DNA of 64,000 bases from positions 3,100,001 through 3,164,000 of the forward strand of contig JACAAK010000004.1 in NCBI GenBank assembly GCA_025093985.1, written 5' to 3'. Source of the stretch: Calvatia gigantea. Taxonomy: Eukaryota; Basidiomycota; Agaricomycetes; Agaricales; Lycoperdaceae. Below the pieces are notes generated by a model. The model had not been told where the DNA came from. It searched no databases and saw only the letters and a list, made by a program, of their open reading frames with translations. This document shows, in pieces, positions 32,782 through 45,613 of this stretch (the first letter of the stretch is position 1; every line of letters starts with the position of its first letter). Both the position numbers and the translations under genes were made by a program.

Positions 32782-33497
32782 TGATGATGATGATGATGAT
32801 GGTAATCGATAAATCTTTGACTCAGGGCAGTTTTCGGACAGCTAGATTGGGGGGATACGTGGGGGGGCGGCGCCCCTCCCGAGGGTGCGCTTAGGCGCCA
32901 CACACTGAACAACGTTATGTAGTCTTCCCGGAGGCTTTGTGGTGCCAAGGTAAGAGGGGGGGGGGGCGACCCGGCATGCAATGAGGTACTTGATTCAGGT
33001 GATGATCACATGAGGGACAGCATGCTTGAACATGCTGGTTCTAGTTTGTGCCAGTGTTCCAGGGACAAAGCTAAAGGCACGTTCTTTCGCTCTTGGTGCA
33101 CCTGGACGTGGCCCATTCCCTATCGTCCAGACGTCCACTATCGGGTATTTTACAGGCTTCCAGTGACATCCGCTCATTCCTGGTTTTATTGAGGCTCTCG
33201 CTCGGGGATCGGTTTTGAAGGTAGCTTCAGCTCTCCAGGCACTCGGTTTTTGGCGCTCGGGTTTCTTATTGCCTTCTTTCTAGCTCCGATACCGACGCCC
33301 TTCATCTGCGCTGGGTTAAACGCTTTCGAACTCTGGGAGATCTTGCATCTGCTATTGTACGAGGAGTCTACTTGTCGTTTTCATAAGCGTAGGCTCAAAA
33401 TCGGGACCTGCGCAGATCTACCCTAGAAGAACATATTTGCCCCGGAGTCTCACAATTCCCATTAATCAGATTTTTTCTTGCTAGCGGCCAACAGAAA
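32782..33497. other. Trinucleotide repeat and GC-rich spacer
   Basis: Opens with about six TGA/ATG trinucleotides (32782-32802), then an abruptly GC-rich stretch with G runs (32851-32900) and an uninterrupted run of about ten G at 32955-32966. The rest up to 33497 should be the promoter of the next gene. No coding signal seen. Confidence 0.6.
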
Positions 33498-33992
33498 ATG
33501 TCGCGAACTAATGAGAATACATTATCACCCCCGACTCAACGTAAACTCCCATCACCTCCGCCTCCGTATACAGAATTCGCGCCTGGTCCATCGTCGTCGT
33601 CCTCTTCCGTGCCCTTCCTATCTGGTGCACACTCTCCTTGCCCTCCAACTAACACCCAACAACCGCCTCTCGCTCAAATACCGATCCCAGTGCCACATAC
33701 GGTTCAGCATCCAGGTTACGGACCAACACCACTCGCGACGAATCAGCCGCTATTGCCATATGCATATTATGCGCCGAGGGAGTCCGCGGATGTCCGTGCA
33801 AGGTGGAGGTTCTTCCGAGCCTTCATGTGGGCAGTTGTAGTGTGGGTGCTGTGTGGGTTTTTGGTTGGGGTGGAGGTGTGGGGTGACGAAGGGTGGGATT
33901 GGGATGGTTGGCAGGGGCTTCGGGGGTTGGATGGTGTTGTGAGGTTTTGGCTGAAGCTCAAGATTTCGAATGGGGCGGTTGAGTTTGAGTGA
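33498..33992 (+). CDS. Small single-pass membrane protein with PPxY motif
   Basis: 164-residue intronless gene; family not recognised. The N-terminal 100 residues are Pro/Ser/Thr-rich and polar with a PPPY motif at residues 21-24, the ligand of WW domains such as those of NEDD4/Rsp5 ubiquitin ligases. A hydrophobic helix follows at about residues 108-126 (FMWAVVVWVLCGFLVGVEV), then a short Trp/Gly/Asp-rich tail. There is no signal peptide, so a cytosolic N-terminus is likely. A role as a ubiquitin-ligase adaptor is inference from the motif plus membrane anchor. The ATG at 33498 is the first in frame. Confidence 0.72.
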   Translation: MSRTNENTLSPPTQRKLPSPPPPYTEFAPGPSSSSSSVPFLSGAHSPCPPTNTQQPPLAQIPIPVPHTVQHPGYGPTPLATNQPLLPYAYYAPRESADVRARWRFFRAFMWAVVVWVLCGFLVGVEVWGDEGWDWDGWQGLRGLDGVVRFWLKLKISNGAVEFE

Positions 33993-35362
33993 AGTGGATT
34001 GTGATCTTGTTCTGTGTATAGTGGACCCTTGCGATGGTGAGTGGTTATTTGAGGGGCGTCTATTTGAGAGTGTGCTTAGTGTCGGCTTATTTTTTTTTTG
34101 TGTAGAGACCGAACTCAATTCATTTCTTAATGCAAATATAATCTCAAGTTCAATTATTTTGATGCGTTAAGTTGACTCCGCGATGTAGTGGGTATGTAGT
34201 TTGTAGTTGCGCTGGATAGTTTCTTGTTACGGTTTGCCCTGTCTATGAAAACTGACGTCACGTCAGTGCCAAATTTGTTGTTTTTTCATATCGCCGGTGG
34301 AAATGTGCACCGTTTCAGAATTTGGTAGCCACCGGTCAGAGCATCTGTGCACATGTTTTGACCGGCGTGATGAATGATGAAAAGCAACGGGGGGGTCGCA
34401 GTGACCGGTCGGAACGAGGTGCCAAGTGGTCCAAGTCCGAGTTTACCGTCACAGAAATGGTTTATTTATTTTATTTTTGTGAAACAAGTTGCTCGCCTGA
34501 CTTTTCGGATGGGCGGCACTACTCAGGACCTCAGGTCACGCTTCTAGTTTTCCTACCCCATGTTTGTCATGAGTGTCTTCTCTCTAACCTTCACGCTGGA
34601 CACACTCTCCAATGCAAGGTAGTTCGACTGCACTGCATCCATCGGGCATCATACGCACGTCCACTTAAATGACTCGACTCATTTTGAGATGACTCTCATC
34701 ACCTGGTACCGAAAGAGATGGGGTGGCGATGCGCAAACGGGGGATCTTTTTCTCAACTACTGTACTGGGACTCATGCTGGGCGCTGAGGGAAGGAGGGCA
34801 GGAAGGAGAGGACAATAGGATGTGTGGATGACTGGGCCCAGTGCTCTGGAACATGCCCAGTGATTTTTGTTGCCTTGTGAGTGCATCTTTGTGATTTTGA
34901 CAAAGTTGGATGGAGGAGCCAATCGGGAGGATGCCGAGATGCCGAGCACGTGAGGTTGGTGGTGTTTGTTGATTATGGCTCGTGCGTGAGAGTGGTGGAT
35001 GGGGGTTGGTTTGTGGAAAGTGTGATGAGATTTAGATGTGACACTCCAAACTCGGGACCGTCCGACTTCCTTCATCACATACTCTCTCGATCACCCATTC
35101 GCCCGACCACCACCTTCCCTCCCCCCACCGCTGTCCACACCGACCATCCCCCCACCTGCCATCTCCCGACATATTTTGCTCGTTGTTACACACACCCTCC
35201 AGCTACTCCACCTTCTAATCACACCCCGTCGCGCGTCGTCAAATCCCCGTATCCGCGCACACTTCCACCCCCCCTCCCCCCCCTCCTCCTCCTCCGTCGC
35301 CGGCGCAGTACATCCCCTTCACGCTATTTGAACCCAATCAGCCACTCCTTCTCTCCTCGTTA
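33993..35362. other. Intergenic region upstream of the Whi3/Scw1-like gene
   Basis: About 1.4 kb. The last 300 bp before the start are extremely C/T-rich on the plus strand (35060-35330), as in strong fungal promoters. A CRE-like palindrome lies at 34252-34266. No conserved reading frame. Confidence 0.55.
34252..34266. promoter_or_regulatory. CRE-like palindrome CTGACGTCACGTCAG
   Basis: Seven-base perfect inverted repeat around a central C, containing TGACGTCA, the consensus site of bZIP ATF/CREB factors. It lies about 260 bp downstream of the PPxY gene stop and 1.1 kb upstream of the Whi3-like start, so its target gene is unclear. Confidence 0.4.
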
Positions 35363-38300
35363 ATGGTTTTTATCCCCCTCCGTCTCAACAACAACTTGTA
35401 ATCGCCCATATTCCCAATATTTTGCCCACACTGGCTACCTCCACGAGCGCTCAGATTTCCTCCCAGCTTGGCGAGGACTTTATCAACAAGTCTCTCCTAG
35501 ATTCCCTCAACGCACAAGAATTCGACCCTCCACAGTCATCTGACTCTGACCGCCCCCTTGCCGCATCATACGGATCATCGTCGAACTCGTCATCTGGCTC
35601 TCCATCCGTTCCCTTCCATTTTTCTCAGCAGTCTGCCCATCCTCATCTCCCTCGTCCAGATTCCCCCACCAACAAATCAAACCAGTCCTTGCTTCATCAT
35701 ATGTCTAACCAGGATAACTTGTACAACATGCATTCTGCCCCCGTGCCTGGGCTGTTCAACAACTCCACCAATACTAATATCCACCTTCCCTCTGAGTTTG
35801 GCGACTTTGACCCTCAGAAATCCGCCTTGGGGTCTGCGGGGAAGCTCAATGGTCTCGGCAATAACAACAGTTATTCGAGGGAGCAGTTCAATAATTTCCC
35901 CAACACTAACCGGCCTCGTCACCAGAATGCCCAGTCCCTTCTTAACTCCGTGGCACCTCCCTTTCGTGAACCTGGCACATTCTTTCCTTCGACTACTACT
36001 GATTATATCACGAACACTATGATGTCTCCAACATCGGCGCCTATGCAACCCCACGATCCCAGAATCGGCTATGACTTTAGTCGCCAGGGCGCAGGGCATA
36101 AAAATTTCTCGGACCCCTTTAGCGGTTCGGTCGGGGTCATGCCCTCCCACCAAGGCGCCAGCAAACAAGGTTTCTCCCAGCCGCAACAAGGCCATGGCTA
36201 TCCCCCCTACATGAACGGGATGCACTCCCAGACCCCGTATGGCCCACATGTTCCGGCCAACATGGCCCAGTCAGCCTCCAATCAAGTTAACACCAATCCT
36301 GCCCCCACTACCTATACCTCCAACAAGGAGAGCAGCAACAATCAAGAAGAGATCTCAACGATCTTCGTTGTCGGATTCCCCGAGGACATGCAGGTCAGTT
36401 GATCATGCGACGGTTAAAACGGATCATTGATGCTGATACTTTAATTTTAGGAGCGGGAGTTTCAGAACATGTTTACATTCTCCCCCGGTTTTGAGGCGGC
36501 TACATTGAAGATCCCTAATAAGGAATACACAGCTTACAACGGCGTTGGCCCAGGTCGCGGTTTTCAAGGTTATAATGACCCCTACAACCTCATGACGATC
36601 AACTCTGGCGGCGTGCTTGTCGATGGTGGCCGAGAGGGCACGATGGCTTCTTGGCCTGCATCCATGCCTCCCGACGAGAGCAACCCTCACTTTGGGCCCG
36701 GCATTGTTCAGCCGCGAAAGCAAATAATAGGATTTGCCAAGTTTAGATCTCGTGAGGCGGCACTTGAAGCCCGAGACGTCCTTCAAGGGCGCAGGATTGA
36801 TATCGAGAAGGGTGCTGTTCTGAAGGCTGAGATGGCGAAGAAGAATCTTCACACGAAGCGTGGCGTCGGGCCTCTCCCCAACAATGGTGCCGCTGTCAAT
36901 GGCAACAACATTCCTGTCAACAACCCTCCTCCGATCAGTCATAATGCCAATCTGCCTACTAGTGCCAATATGGGATTGAGCTACGGCGTTAATGGCGTTC
37001 TTGGTGCTCATCCTCCTCCGCCTACTGGGGATAACTTCAACATTGCACCTAGTGAACAGTTCTATCCCCGCGAGCGGGAGCCCCTTACTCCTATTGGGCG
37101 CTTGCCGCAATGGAGGGACCCAGTGCAGGTTGAAGCGCAAAACATTCCTAACCTCGGCCACCTCGCTAGTCCTTCTCGTGAAAGGGACGACGACGAACGT
37201 CGTCGAGGTGTTCTGGATGCGATGGGTTTTGGAGTAGCTACGCGTGGACCGCGTGAACGGGCAGCAGAGGAGGAAAAACGGAAGGAGCTTCGTCTCAGAG
37301 GCAGCAACATCGCAGCTTACGATGCTTTCCATTCTGTGCCCGCTCCGGCTCCTCCTGGTCTTTCTCGGCAAGCCTCCGGCATCGCTGGCCTTAATGGCGG
37401 TTCTCTCCTTCCTCCCGAAGCGGAGAATGGTGCTGCACAAAGCTTGGGTTCCAGCCCTTCTTTGAGTAATAGCTTTGTCAGCCCCTTTTCTGGTCCCCAC
37501 CTGAACCAGACGTCCCAAGCCGTGAACACTGATGAAGTCGTTGGTCCTTGGGATAAGATCAATAGAGCCGTCCCCGCCCGGCCGATGTCTGGCTCTCAAC
37601 GATCATCATCTCCCCCGGACGCAGTTGGTGCTCCGGATGCCCAAACTGCGAGTCGTCAGACACCCAAAATAGACGACGGCCAAACCCCAGCACGTCAGGT
37701 CCTCTCGGAAGACACTGGTGGTTCTGGGGGGGATACTATTCGAAGCCCTGAAAGCGCACAGGCGGATCTCGTCCAGAAGATTGACAACCTGGCTTTAAAT
37801 ACCGCAAATGGAAACACTTCGCCGCAGTTGCCGTCTCCCGCATCTGGTGCCAGTTCGAACAGTACAAGAAACGCTGTTGATCAGAACCCACCGGTACGCT
37901 ATCTCAATTCTGTTTGGAAGGGGCGAGAAAAGACGTCTAATGATTTTATGATTCAGATCAACACACTGTATGTTGGTAACTTGCCGACATCACCGCCACC
38001 TATTGGGATGCCTCAAGATTATCTTGAGGAGTCTCTCAGAGACCTTTTCCGCAATCAGCTTGGGTATCGTCGTTTGTGCTTCCGCCAAAAGCCTAACGGA
38101 CCGATGTGCTTTGTTGAGGTATGTTTGTTTATCTTATTCTCCAGCTGGACGTTTGTGTTAATGTGTGTAACAGTTCGAGGACGTCCACTTTGCCACCCGG
38201 GCTATGTCAGAATTGCATGGACATACCCTCAAGGGTCTAGTCAAGGGCGGCGGGATTCGCCTCTCGTACAGCAAGAATCCTCTCGGTGTACGCACTCCGA

Positions 38301-38737
38301 CAAGCGCTAACAGCAATGGTCCCGTGTTGCAGCAACAGCAACTGCAGAACATGCAAGGTATCCTGAGCGCTGAAGCCGATTCCTCTCACCAGCAACATCG
38401 CACCATCCTCCGTCGGGAGGAGCACAATCAGCCCGCAAACCACAGCTCCTTCAACAACTTCCTGGCGTCACCTCCCCCGCGCTTCCTTCCTCCTCAACAA
38501 CAAAGTACCGCTGGTTTCTTTGGACCTTCCAGTCCTCCTGCTTCCAACAGCAATTTCATGCGTCCTCACAATGGCGGCTCGAATGCCTTCAGTTACAGTT
38601 TGGCGGCTGCTAATGGTATCGGCAGTACCTCGATTTCGCCGACGCCGTTCTCGTCCTTTGTACTGAAGGATCAGCACGATCCATCGATACCCGAACAGAG
38701 CACAGCCTCTGAAGAAGCGTTGCATTCTCAACAATAA
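35363..38737 (+). CDS. Whi3/Scw1-type RNA-binding protein with two RRMs
   Basis: mRNA-binding regulator; yeast Whi3 restrains G1 cyclin mRNA and fission yeast Scw1 affects cell-wall integrity. Seen: a Ser/Asn/Gln-rich N-terminus; RRM1 with RNP2-like IFVVGF and RNP1-like IIGFAKF, separated by a long loop; a Pro/Ser-rich middle; and the diagnostic C-terminal RRM2 with [46 protein letters not shown] and [15 protein letters not shown]. Exons: 35363-35397, 35448-36393, 36451-38118, 38174-38737. Including the small first exon ([11 protein letters not shown]) the total is exactly 1,071 codons; without it there is no ATG before residue ~95. The start is the weakest part of the model. Confidence 0.88.
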
Positions 38738-39789
38738 ATTATCTTTCACAGTGCTCCTCTTCTGTCTGCCAATGTAGAGGCTGTATAGAGCCAGCAGAAC
38801 TGGTTAGCTGTTCTCCTACATCTTATTCCATTGGTCGCATCCATCCATGCAATTCATATCACATGTCACAAGCCATAATCTTCACTCGACTCCCAATCAC
38901 ACATTCCCCATCCATCCACAATTCTTCGCATAAATATATCTATGTACCAGTCTTCGGCTTTCATTGACTCTCGTCTATTTCTCTTCTCTGTGTTCGTCTT
39001 CCTATCTGCCATTAACACTCGTTTTATAATCGCTTTTTCCACTTATGCTTGTATGGACAGGCTCGTTGATAGCCGCATTCGTGTTCGTATTTCCCCCACT
39101 CCAACATTTTCTCCGCGCTTATCACTATCACTGTCTGTTTTTGTATATCTGCAGTCGCCTTCCTCTTTTCCCCATTATGTTTCCCGTAATCTTCTCGTCC
39201 ACAACACATTCAATCCTCCATTCGTGTTTTTGTTCGATATCACTGCCATACTACAGCTAGCGTTCCAATTCTTCATATCATGCTTCCCCATACTATTCCT
39301 TTCTGCGTCATCTTCGCGGTTCTTTAACGCCTAGCAAACTTTCTGGTGGATCCTCATTGGGCGTTCTTGTTGTCTCTCCCCTATATCCCATTCCAGCATA
39401 ACAGCTTTTGATGTATATTACTGTCCAATTGTGTTTAAATGCTATTCGTATCATTTCCTGTTGCTCACCATCCTATTGGTGATCAAAACATTTAGTGCCG
39501 AAGTCCTACACAGCGGAATAAATACCTCCATTGAATAATATGAGCAGAGTGGCGTGATAATGCAGTTCAAGGATGTGTAGCGAAGTAGGGAGGGAGCATG
39601 AAGCAATTGGAGAAAGGAATCTCCACCCTGCTGAATGAGCACGAATACGAAAACACGCAGCATAAATACAAAGACGGGTGTGTAGAAACTATATAACAAG
39701 CAGTCCACAAAACGAAGAGGAAGGAGAAAAACTCTAAACAAGAAAGCGTAGGGATACAGTGTATGAACTAAACACGAGACGAACGGCGT
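38738..39789. other. Convergent intergenic region
   Basis: About 1.05 kb between the stop codons of the Whi3-like gene and PSY2. Pyrimidine-rich with open frames of low-complexity composition, but nothing conserved. Confidence 0.5.
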
Positions 39790-42461
39790 CTAGCCTGTGT
39801 CTCCATCCTTGGTGCCACCCTCTGAAGGCATGGGAGAGGGTCGGAGGATCGGTGTGGGTGAGTGCGCCTTTGGTGAGGCGATATAATTTTCGCTCGCAGC
39901 TGGAGGGTTGGTTATCGAACTCGGAGCGTTGGCTATTTCAGCACCGGACCCGGTCTTACCACCAGCTAACACGGTTCCAAACCCGCCAATTCTCACTTTA
40001 ATTTTCTTGGGCGGATCATCCCCATTTTTCTGTCTGACCCCAGGGCCCACCGAGTCGGCGACCACAGCCATTTTCTGCTGTTGTTGTTGCTTTCGCGTCG
40101 TAACAGTGGTTTGCTGTTTCTTTTGTTTGGTTAACCTCGAAAGCAGCTCGTCGTCGTCATCATCTCCCTCCCCTCTCCTCCTCTTCTCGCCTAACCGGGT
40201 CCGCGGTGGTGATAGTGTCGGTAGTGAAAGTTCGGGTCTCGGGCCAGGCGTTGGTGTCCTGCCACGTACCAACGACTCTAGCACAGCATCTTCTTCATCC
40301 TCTACTTCTTTTGGCACTCGTTTCGGCGGGCTACCAGCTAGTTTGATGGTATTAGGAATGGGACTCGGGGCGAGCTTCGCACTATCAGCGGCACCGTCTT
40401 GCTGCATCTGCTTGGACTCTGTACCCTCCTCATCCTCCTCCTCACCATACTCCACTAAAGGCCGTAACGGAGGCGATTTGAGGGGTGGCTTGTGTCCCCT
40501 CCCTGGAGTTTCCCCTCGACGTCTCCGCTTGAATGTGTTGACGTTTGGATTTGCGTTGAGAATTTTACCTGGAGAAAGGACTCCTGCTGGGTTAGCTGCA
40601 CTGGAGTTCGCGCGGGCTTGCTGAGAAATTAAGGGAAGGACAACGTCATCTTCCTCGTCGTCGCCATTGAAGTAGTCTTCCTCTTCGGCCTCGGGGAAAC
40701 GGCCCCGACCCGGTCCCGGACGCATGTCGATGGGTCTACGGGTACCGCTTCAATTAGATTTTCATCAAAGTAAAAGGGAGAAAACCAAGAACATACTTCT
40801 CTGGCTCGGTTTCTTTTGGTGGCGGTTCATTATTCATCTCATACCTACGTATGAGTAGTTCGAACCTCTGTCCACCCAACGGAGTCTCGGCGAGTTTACG
40901 GATATCCTCCTCATGCTTCATCATACAGAATTTGATAAGCTCTTTCATGTTGTCCTACAGATTGCTGATATCAGGAACCATGATGACTAGCCCCATCGAG
41001 AAACCCCACGCACCCGACGCATACTCTCGAAATACTCTTGACAGGAACAACTGAGCAAATTATCCCTTCGAGACTCTTGTAATGTCAGATCGAGGATTGG
41101 TTTCAACACGTCGTGTTTCATGATCAGTCCCTGTATATGCGTGTTGTTTTGTTTGAGAAGGAGCCGAAATATCCGGAACGAGGCTGTTTGGAGGTTAATG
41201 GGGATTAATTGGAGCACCATCGGGACGACGCACCATGTCGGAGGTGCTTTTCCTTCACCCTCAAGAGCGTCGCTACTCGCGAAAGAATACTATTCGACGA
41301 CAACACATAGAAGCTACTGCGGAAGTAGTGTTGTTGGATGAAGTTGAATAGGAGGTCGCAGAGGTAGACATAACGATTTGATTGTTCTCTCGGCAATATC
41401 AGGACATCCTCTGAAGAACATCGTGGAAATGTCGTCATTATGCTGGTGTGAGACACAGGAAGAAACGAACGCGCCTTTGCAATTTTTCCACTCCTGCAGC
41501 TCCAATAGTGGTTTAAACAAAATGTGCACGCAATGGCTATAAAAGTACTCAAGGAACCGCTCAGTGCCAGGGTCGTCCTTCCTCGCGGGAATCTTCGGCC
41601 CAACAGCCTTTCAGGCCACATGTCAGACCTCCGCAAACATATAGAGGGAAGACCATGCACTCACATGTGAGGCCTCACCAACACCGCCGGCCATATCCAC
41701 ACTGGGTGTGTCCATCCACACCTTCAAGGCGTCTCCTACAAGACTCTGCACCGCCAACTCCTTACTCCTCGCCATAATCCTACATACCATCTCCAACAAG
41801 GTCTCCGCCTTGTCCGCACCCCTCTTTCCTGCGTTCCTCTCCTTCTCAATCGCCATAATCTGCTTCAACACGTGTCCCCTCACACCATTCAAATCATGAT
41901 CCAACAACGCCGCCAATACCTCTCCTCCAGCCGAAATCATCTGCTTATTCTCCTCAGTGGATTCTGGGAGGTTCATAGCCCATTGGACTGCAAAGAGGAT
42001 ACCCCTGTCGACGAGGATGCGGAAGAGGGCCATTCGAGCGGGCAGTTGGACGTTTTTACCCATTATACAAAGTTGTTGGATGAGGAGGACGACTTCGCGA
42101 CGTTGGTTAATTTCGGCCTCGGTTAAGTCGTCTGGAGGGGCAAAACTATATGCTCCCGCGCGGGGGTTTGAAGCTAGATTCAGGGGGGCAGTAGTTGGCG
42201 TTCCGGCGCGTCCGTTCACTACCACAGTACCATTCAAAGGAAGTTTTGGAGAACCTGCTGGTGGAGGGGATATCGGGATTGCAAGTGTTGGTTGGGTTAT
42301 CGGGGGTGGTGGAGGAGGTTTTAGAACGCCATCTACATCCATACTATCATCCTCCTTCTTTATGTTTGGCTCGTCACCATTCGCTGGCCCAGCCCCGTCC
42401 TCCTGATCTGCAGAAGGTAAACTAATAACCACAGGTCCTTGTAACCTTTGCTGCATTTGCA

Positions 42462-42514
<53 letters not shown>

Positions 42515-44547
42515 TGCATCATCTGCAACTGCATTTGATATCTCTGCGCACCACCTGTCAATACCTCCTCATCTACGAATAACCGCACAATCTCCTTCAA
42601 GAACGTTTGGTCCTGTTGAATGTGCGAGATGATATCAATCTGGTTGAAGATGATACAGGAGTTGAGGACATTGAATGTCGAGTCGTCAAGGGCACGGGCG
42701 AGGACAACATCTTTGAGGAACTGGAGTCGGTAGGTGTGGTGAATTTTTCGTTGTATGACCGGATCATGTATGGGGATCGGTTGGTGGAAGCGTGTGGATT
42801 GTTTGAGGAAGTCGCGGTAGTTGGCTTTGTGGGAGGGGAAGTCGGGGTCATCTAGGGGAGTACCAAAGAGTTGGTCATTGTGTATGTGAAGCTAAGGAGG
42901 ACGCACATTCTAGCATGCCGACAACGCCATAAAACAGTTCATCTTCTAGGATGTGTTCGTATAGAGTGTGGTCATTAAGCATTACTAGTAACGGAGCTAT
43001 CAGTTGTTCCGCCTGTAGACAATAGATGAGAAAACATACGGATAGTTTGTATGAGGCTACATAGCGCATGGAGGTTTTCCAGACTCTCCAGATCCTCGGC
43101 CATATTAAGGACCTCAATCAAAGATTTGATGTATTCCTGGATTACACCCAAGCACAGGCACAGGCAAGGAAAAGAAAGAAAGTAATGTTGGCATCAGCGT
43201 CAGTTCATCCATCACCGAACATACATTTCATAAATAAGGGGACATGAAATGAATGTATTGACGGCAAGGCGGGTACATGAGCGACGGACATGCATGCGTG
43301 CAAACATAAAAAGGGAGGAGCGGTAATTCGGGAAGTGTGACTCACCTCTTGTTGAATGTATTCACATATTCGTTCCCTGACTGGTTGTGTGCGTGCGAGC
43401 GCTTTGATTGCGCGTTCTATTTCGCCAATGATGCCGAGTTGCGGGGGAGGGAGATGGCCAGAACGGATAATGCTTGCTGTGGTGACAGAACCGTCGGTTC
43501 CGAGAACGGGTGACGAGAAGCCATTCGATTCTTCTGAAATGGAGCATTGTTATCAAAAGCAAACGCATATATTCACCTGACTACTCACCAACGCTGTTCA
43601 TGTGTTGTTGAACTTCGGTAATGAAATTCCATACCTCAGAACAGCCTTCGGGATCTTGAAAGCTCAGTGCGTAGTCAACACCGTCCGGTTCCGTCCATAC
43701 AATGAGCGTATCTGAATAGGGATCAGTATTTGTCGGAGTGAAAGGGACAGAGCCGAAAAGAAAATGAAAGGGCAGACAAGTATATTGATAACAATGAATG
43801 ATAGGCGGAGTTGAAAACAAAGGCGAGGTGGACACACCCTGCTGCCGTTGGTAAACGTCGTTTGAGCGGATGACGGTTCGGAGAATAACATCGCTGAAGT
43901 CTCTTTCAGCACGAGCGATAAGAAGAGCCTCTCCTGTCTCCTCTTGAAACTGGCCGAAGCAGAATGCAGTCCCCTGATCAACCCACCGCGAGCCCACTAG
44001 CTCGTAGACCTGTCAGAAGGTAGTTGGGTGAGTAGGGAGGAAAGACACAGAAATTGCGTCAGAGGAGAGAAGGACGCACCTTGACGCGCTTCATCTGGTC
44101 GCCCTCTTGCACCCATTCAGTCGCCTCCTCCGTACTAGTTGCTTCTTCTATTGCAATGGTGCCCGGGGCATGTTCTACGAGTTCAATGGTGCCGTTAATC
44201 TGGCTGAGGGTAGGTTCGACGGCTTCAGTCTTGATCTCCTGGTGATGCTGCTGCTGGTCCACGCTGCCGCTTTCAGGCTGCCTTGGCTGGCCTTCCAGTG
44301 GTGCGTTTAGTTGCGTGGCAGAGTCTAGAATTGTTGCGACATCTTGAATGGGATGTTGTGGACCCGGGGACTGCGATTTGCGTTGGAGAGGCGGTGTAGT
44401 GGGAGGTGCGGCTGATATTTGGGGTTGAATGGAAGGTTGTGGAATTGTGGGAGAAGAGAGAGACTGCTCGGTGTTAGATGTGCCATTGGGAGGGTCGTGG
44501 TGTTGATGTGGTGTTAGTGGATGCTGCAAAGCAGCAGGAGTGGTCAT
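39790..44547 (-). CDS. PSY2: Protein phosphatase 4 regulatory subunit 3 (PSY2/SMEK)
   Basis: Targeting subunit of the PP4 phosphatase, involved in DNA damage recovery and other signalling. Seen: a Pro/Gln-rich N-terminus; an EVH1/PH-like domain (VYELVGSRWVDQGTAFCFGQ ... DTLIVWTEPDGVDYALSFQD); the SMK-1 region (SLIEVLNMAEDLESLENLHA, ELFYGVVGMLEYDPDFPSHK, PIHDPVIQRKIHHTYRLQFL); armadillo-like helices to QEYFESMRRDNMKELIKFCM; and a Lys/Asp/Glu-rich tail. About a dozen exons join without frame breaks. A polyglutamine tract of about 18 residues and a Pro-rich linker interrupt the helical part at 42120-42530. I chose the ATG at 44547 (MTTPAALQHPL). It diverges from TOM20. Confidence 0.93.
42464..42517 (-). 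repeat. CTG/CAG trinucleotide run coding polyglutamine in PSY2
   Basis: About 18 consecutive Gln codons, almost all CAG, inside the PSY2 exon between VDEEVLTGGAQRYQMQ and MQMQQRLQGP. Pure CAG runs are prone to length change. Confidence 0.9.
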
Positions 44548-45613
44548 TGGGGACGAGGAGGGGAGAAGAGAGTTAGCGCTCCGCGTAGCTGTGATCAACG
44601 AAAAATGAACGTAAACCTCCAAAACACTCTCTCACTCTCTTTGTCACGCTCTCGGCCCTGTCACACCTATCCACACTGTCCACAGACACCCACAATCTCA
44701 CACTCTCCTACTTCTTTGTACCCCCCCCGCATTTCCCCATTTTATGCCTGACCGAATTGTTTTTATACCTATGTGACCCCATCTTACCACTTCTGATCCA
44801 CAAACGAGGAGCGCGAGATAACCGCCCTTGGCGGTCTTTCAAGCGCTGATTCATTACCTATTCCTTGCTGATCGACATCCCAGTGTATTATGGTTAATAG
44901 CAATCTCGTCGGCCGAGGTAGCTTCTCTTCCCGAACTGTATCCTTGAGCTTCTTCAGGAACCTCCGAGTTGGGTCAAGCGTGAGTCTTGCTAACTAAACC
45001 AGGACACAAAGAGGCTTACCCAAGTGAGCGTCTTGAGCACTTGAGCTTGAGTACTTTGAGTTGCTCACCTAACGTACATCCACAATGATCGATCTATTTC
45101 ATGTCTTCCCCGAAACACTCCTGATATATCCGCTGCCAATGGGCCTTGTCATAGCACTTAACCCGGAATCATGCCCCAGAACCCCATTCTCAAGATCGGC
45201 TTTGATGCCGTCATACATGACCACAGCGCGTGGCTAAAGTCCTGTTACGGATCTCATGTTTTCGGATGGTTTGCGGTGCCCTCCATTTACTTATGATGAT
45301 ATATCAAACACGGAACTGGCAACTTGTATCGGAGGCTAACTTCCCAAACGGGCCACTGAGCGTGCGACGACTCGCGCACACGCAGCATAGGACAAACGCC
45401 TCACTATGAAGCATTTTATTGCTGTTCTGCCGAGTCAAAACCAACTCTCCACCAGCCCTGGCACAAGAGCACATTGTTTGCGGAGATGATGTAGATTTTC
45501 TCCAGGGCACATGTCACGTCACGCAGACCGGAAGCGGCCGTCAGATGATGTAAGCGGAAGAGAAAAGTTGGGTCTTCCGAGTCTTTGCAACTCGCGCGAG
45601 ACCTCCACCAAAC
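44548..45613. promoter_or_regulatory. Divergent promoter region PSY2 / TOM20
   Basis: About 1.07 kb between divergent starts. On the PSY2 side there is a C/T-rich stretch (44620-44735). On the TOM20 side a TGTCACGTCACG sequence (45512-45523) resembles a bZIP site. No coding sequence recognised. Confidence 0.45.

Noticed and set aside
36424..37599. 391-codon open frame on the minus strand
   Set aside because: Exactly antisense to the Whi3/Scw1 exon, no domain, basic low-complexity product; it is a composition shadow of the real gene.
38942..39334. 130-codon frame downstream of the Whi3-like gene
   Set aside because: Phe/Ser/Leu-rich translation of pyrimidine-rich 3' sequence; no conservation visible.
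39908..40624. 238-codon open frame on the plus strand
   Set aside because: Antisense to the low-complexity PSY2 tail; Ser/Cys-rich translation of GAN-type codons, no homology.
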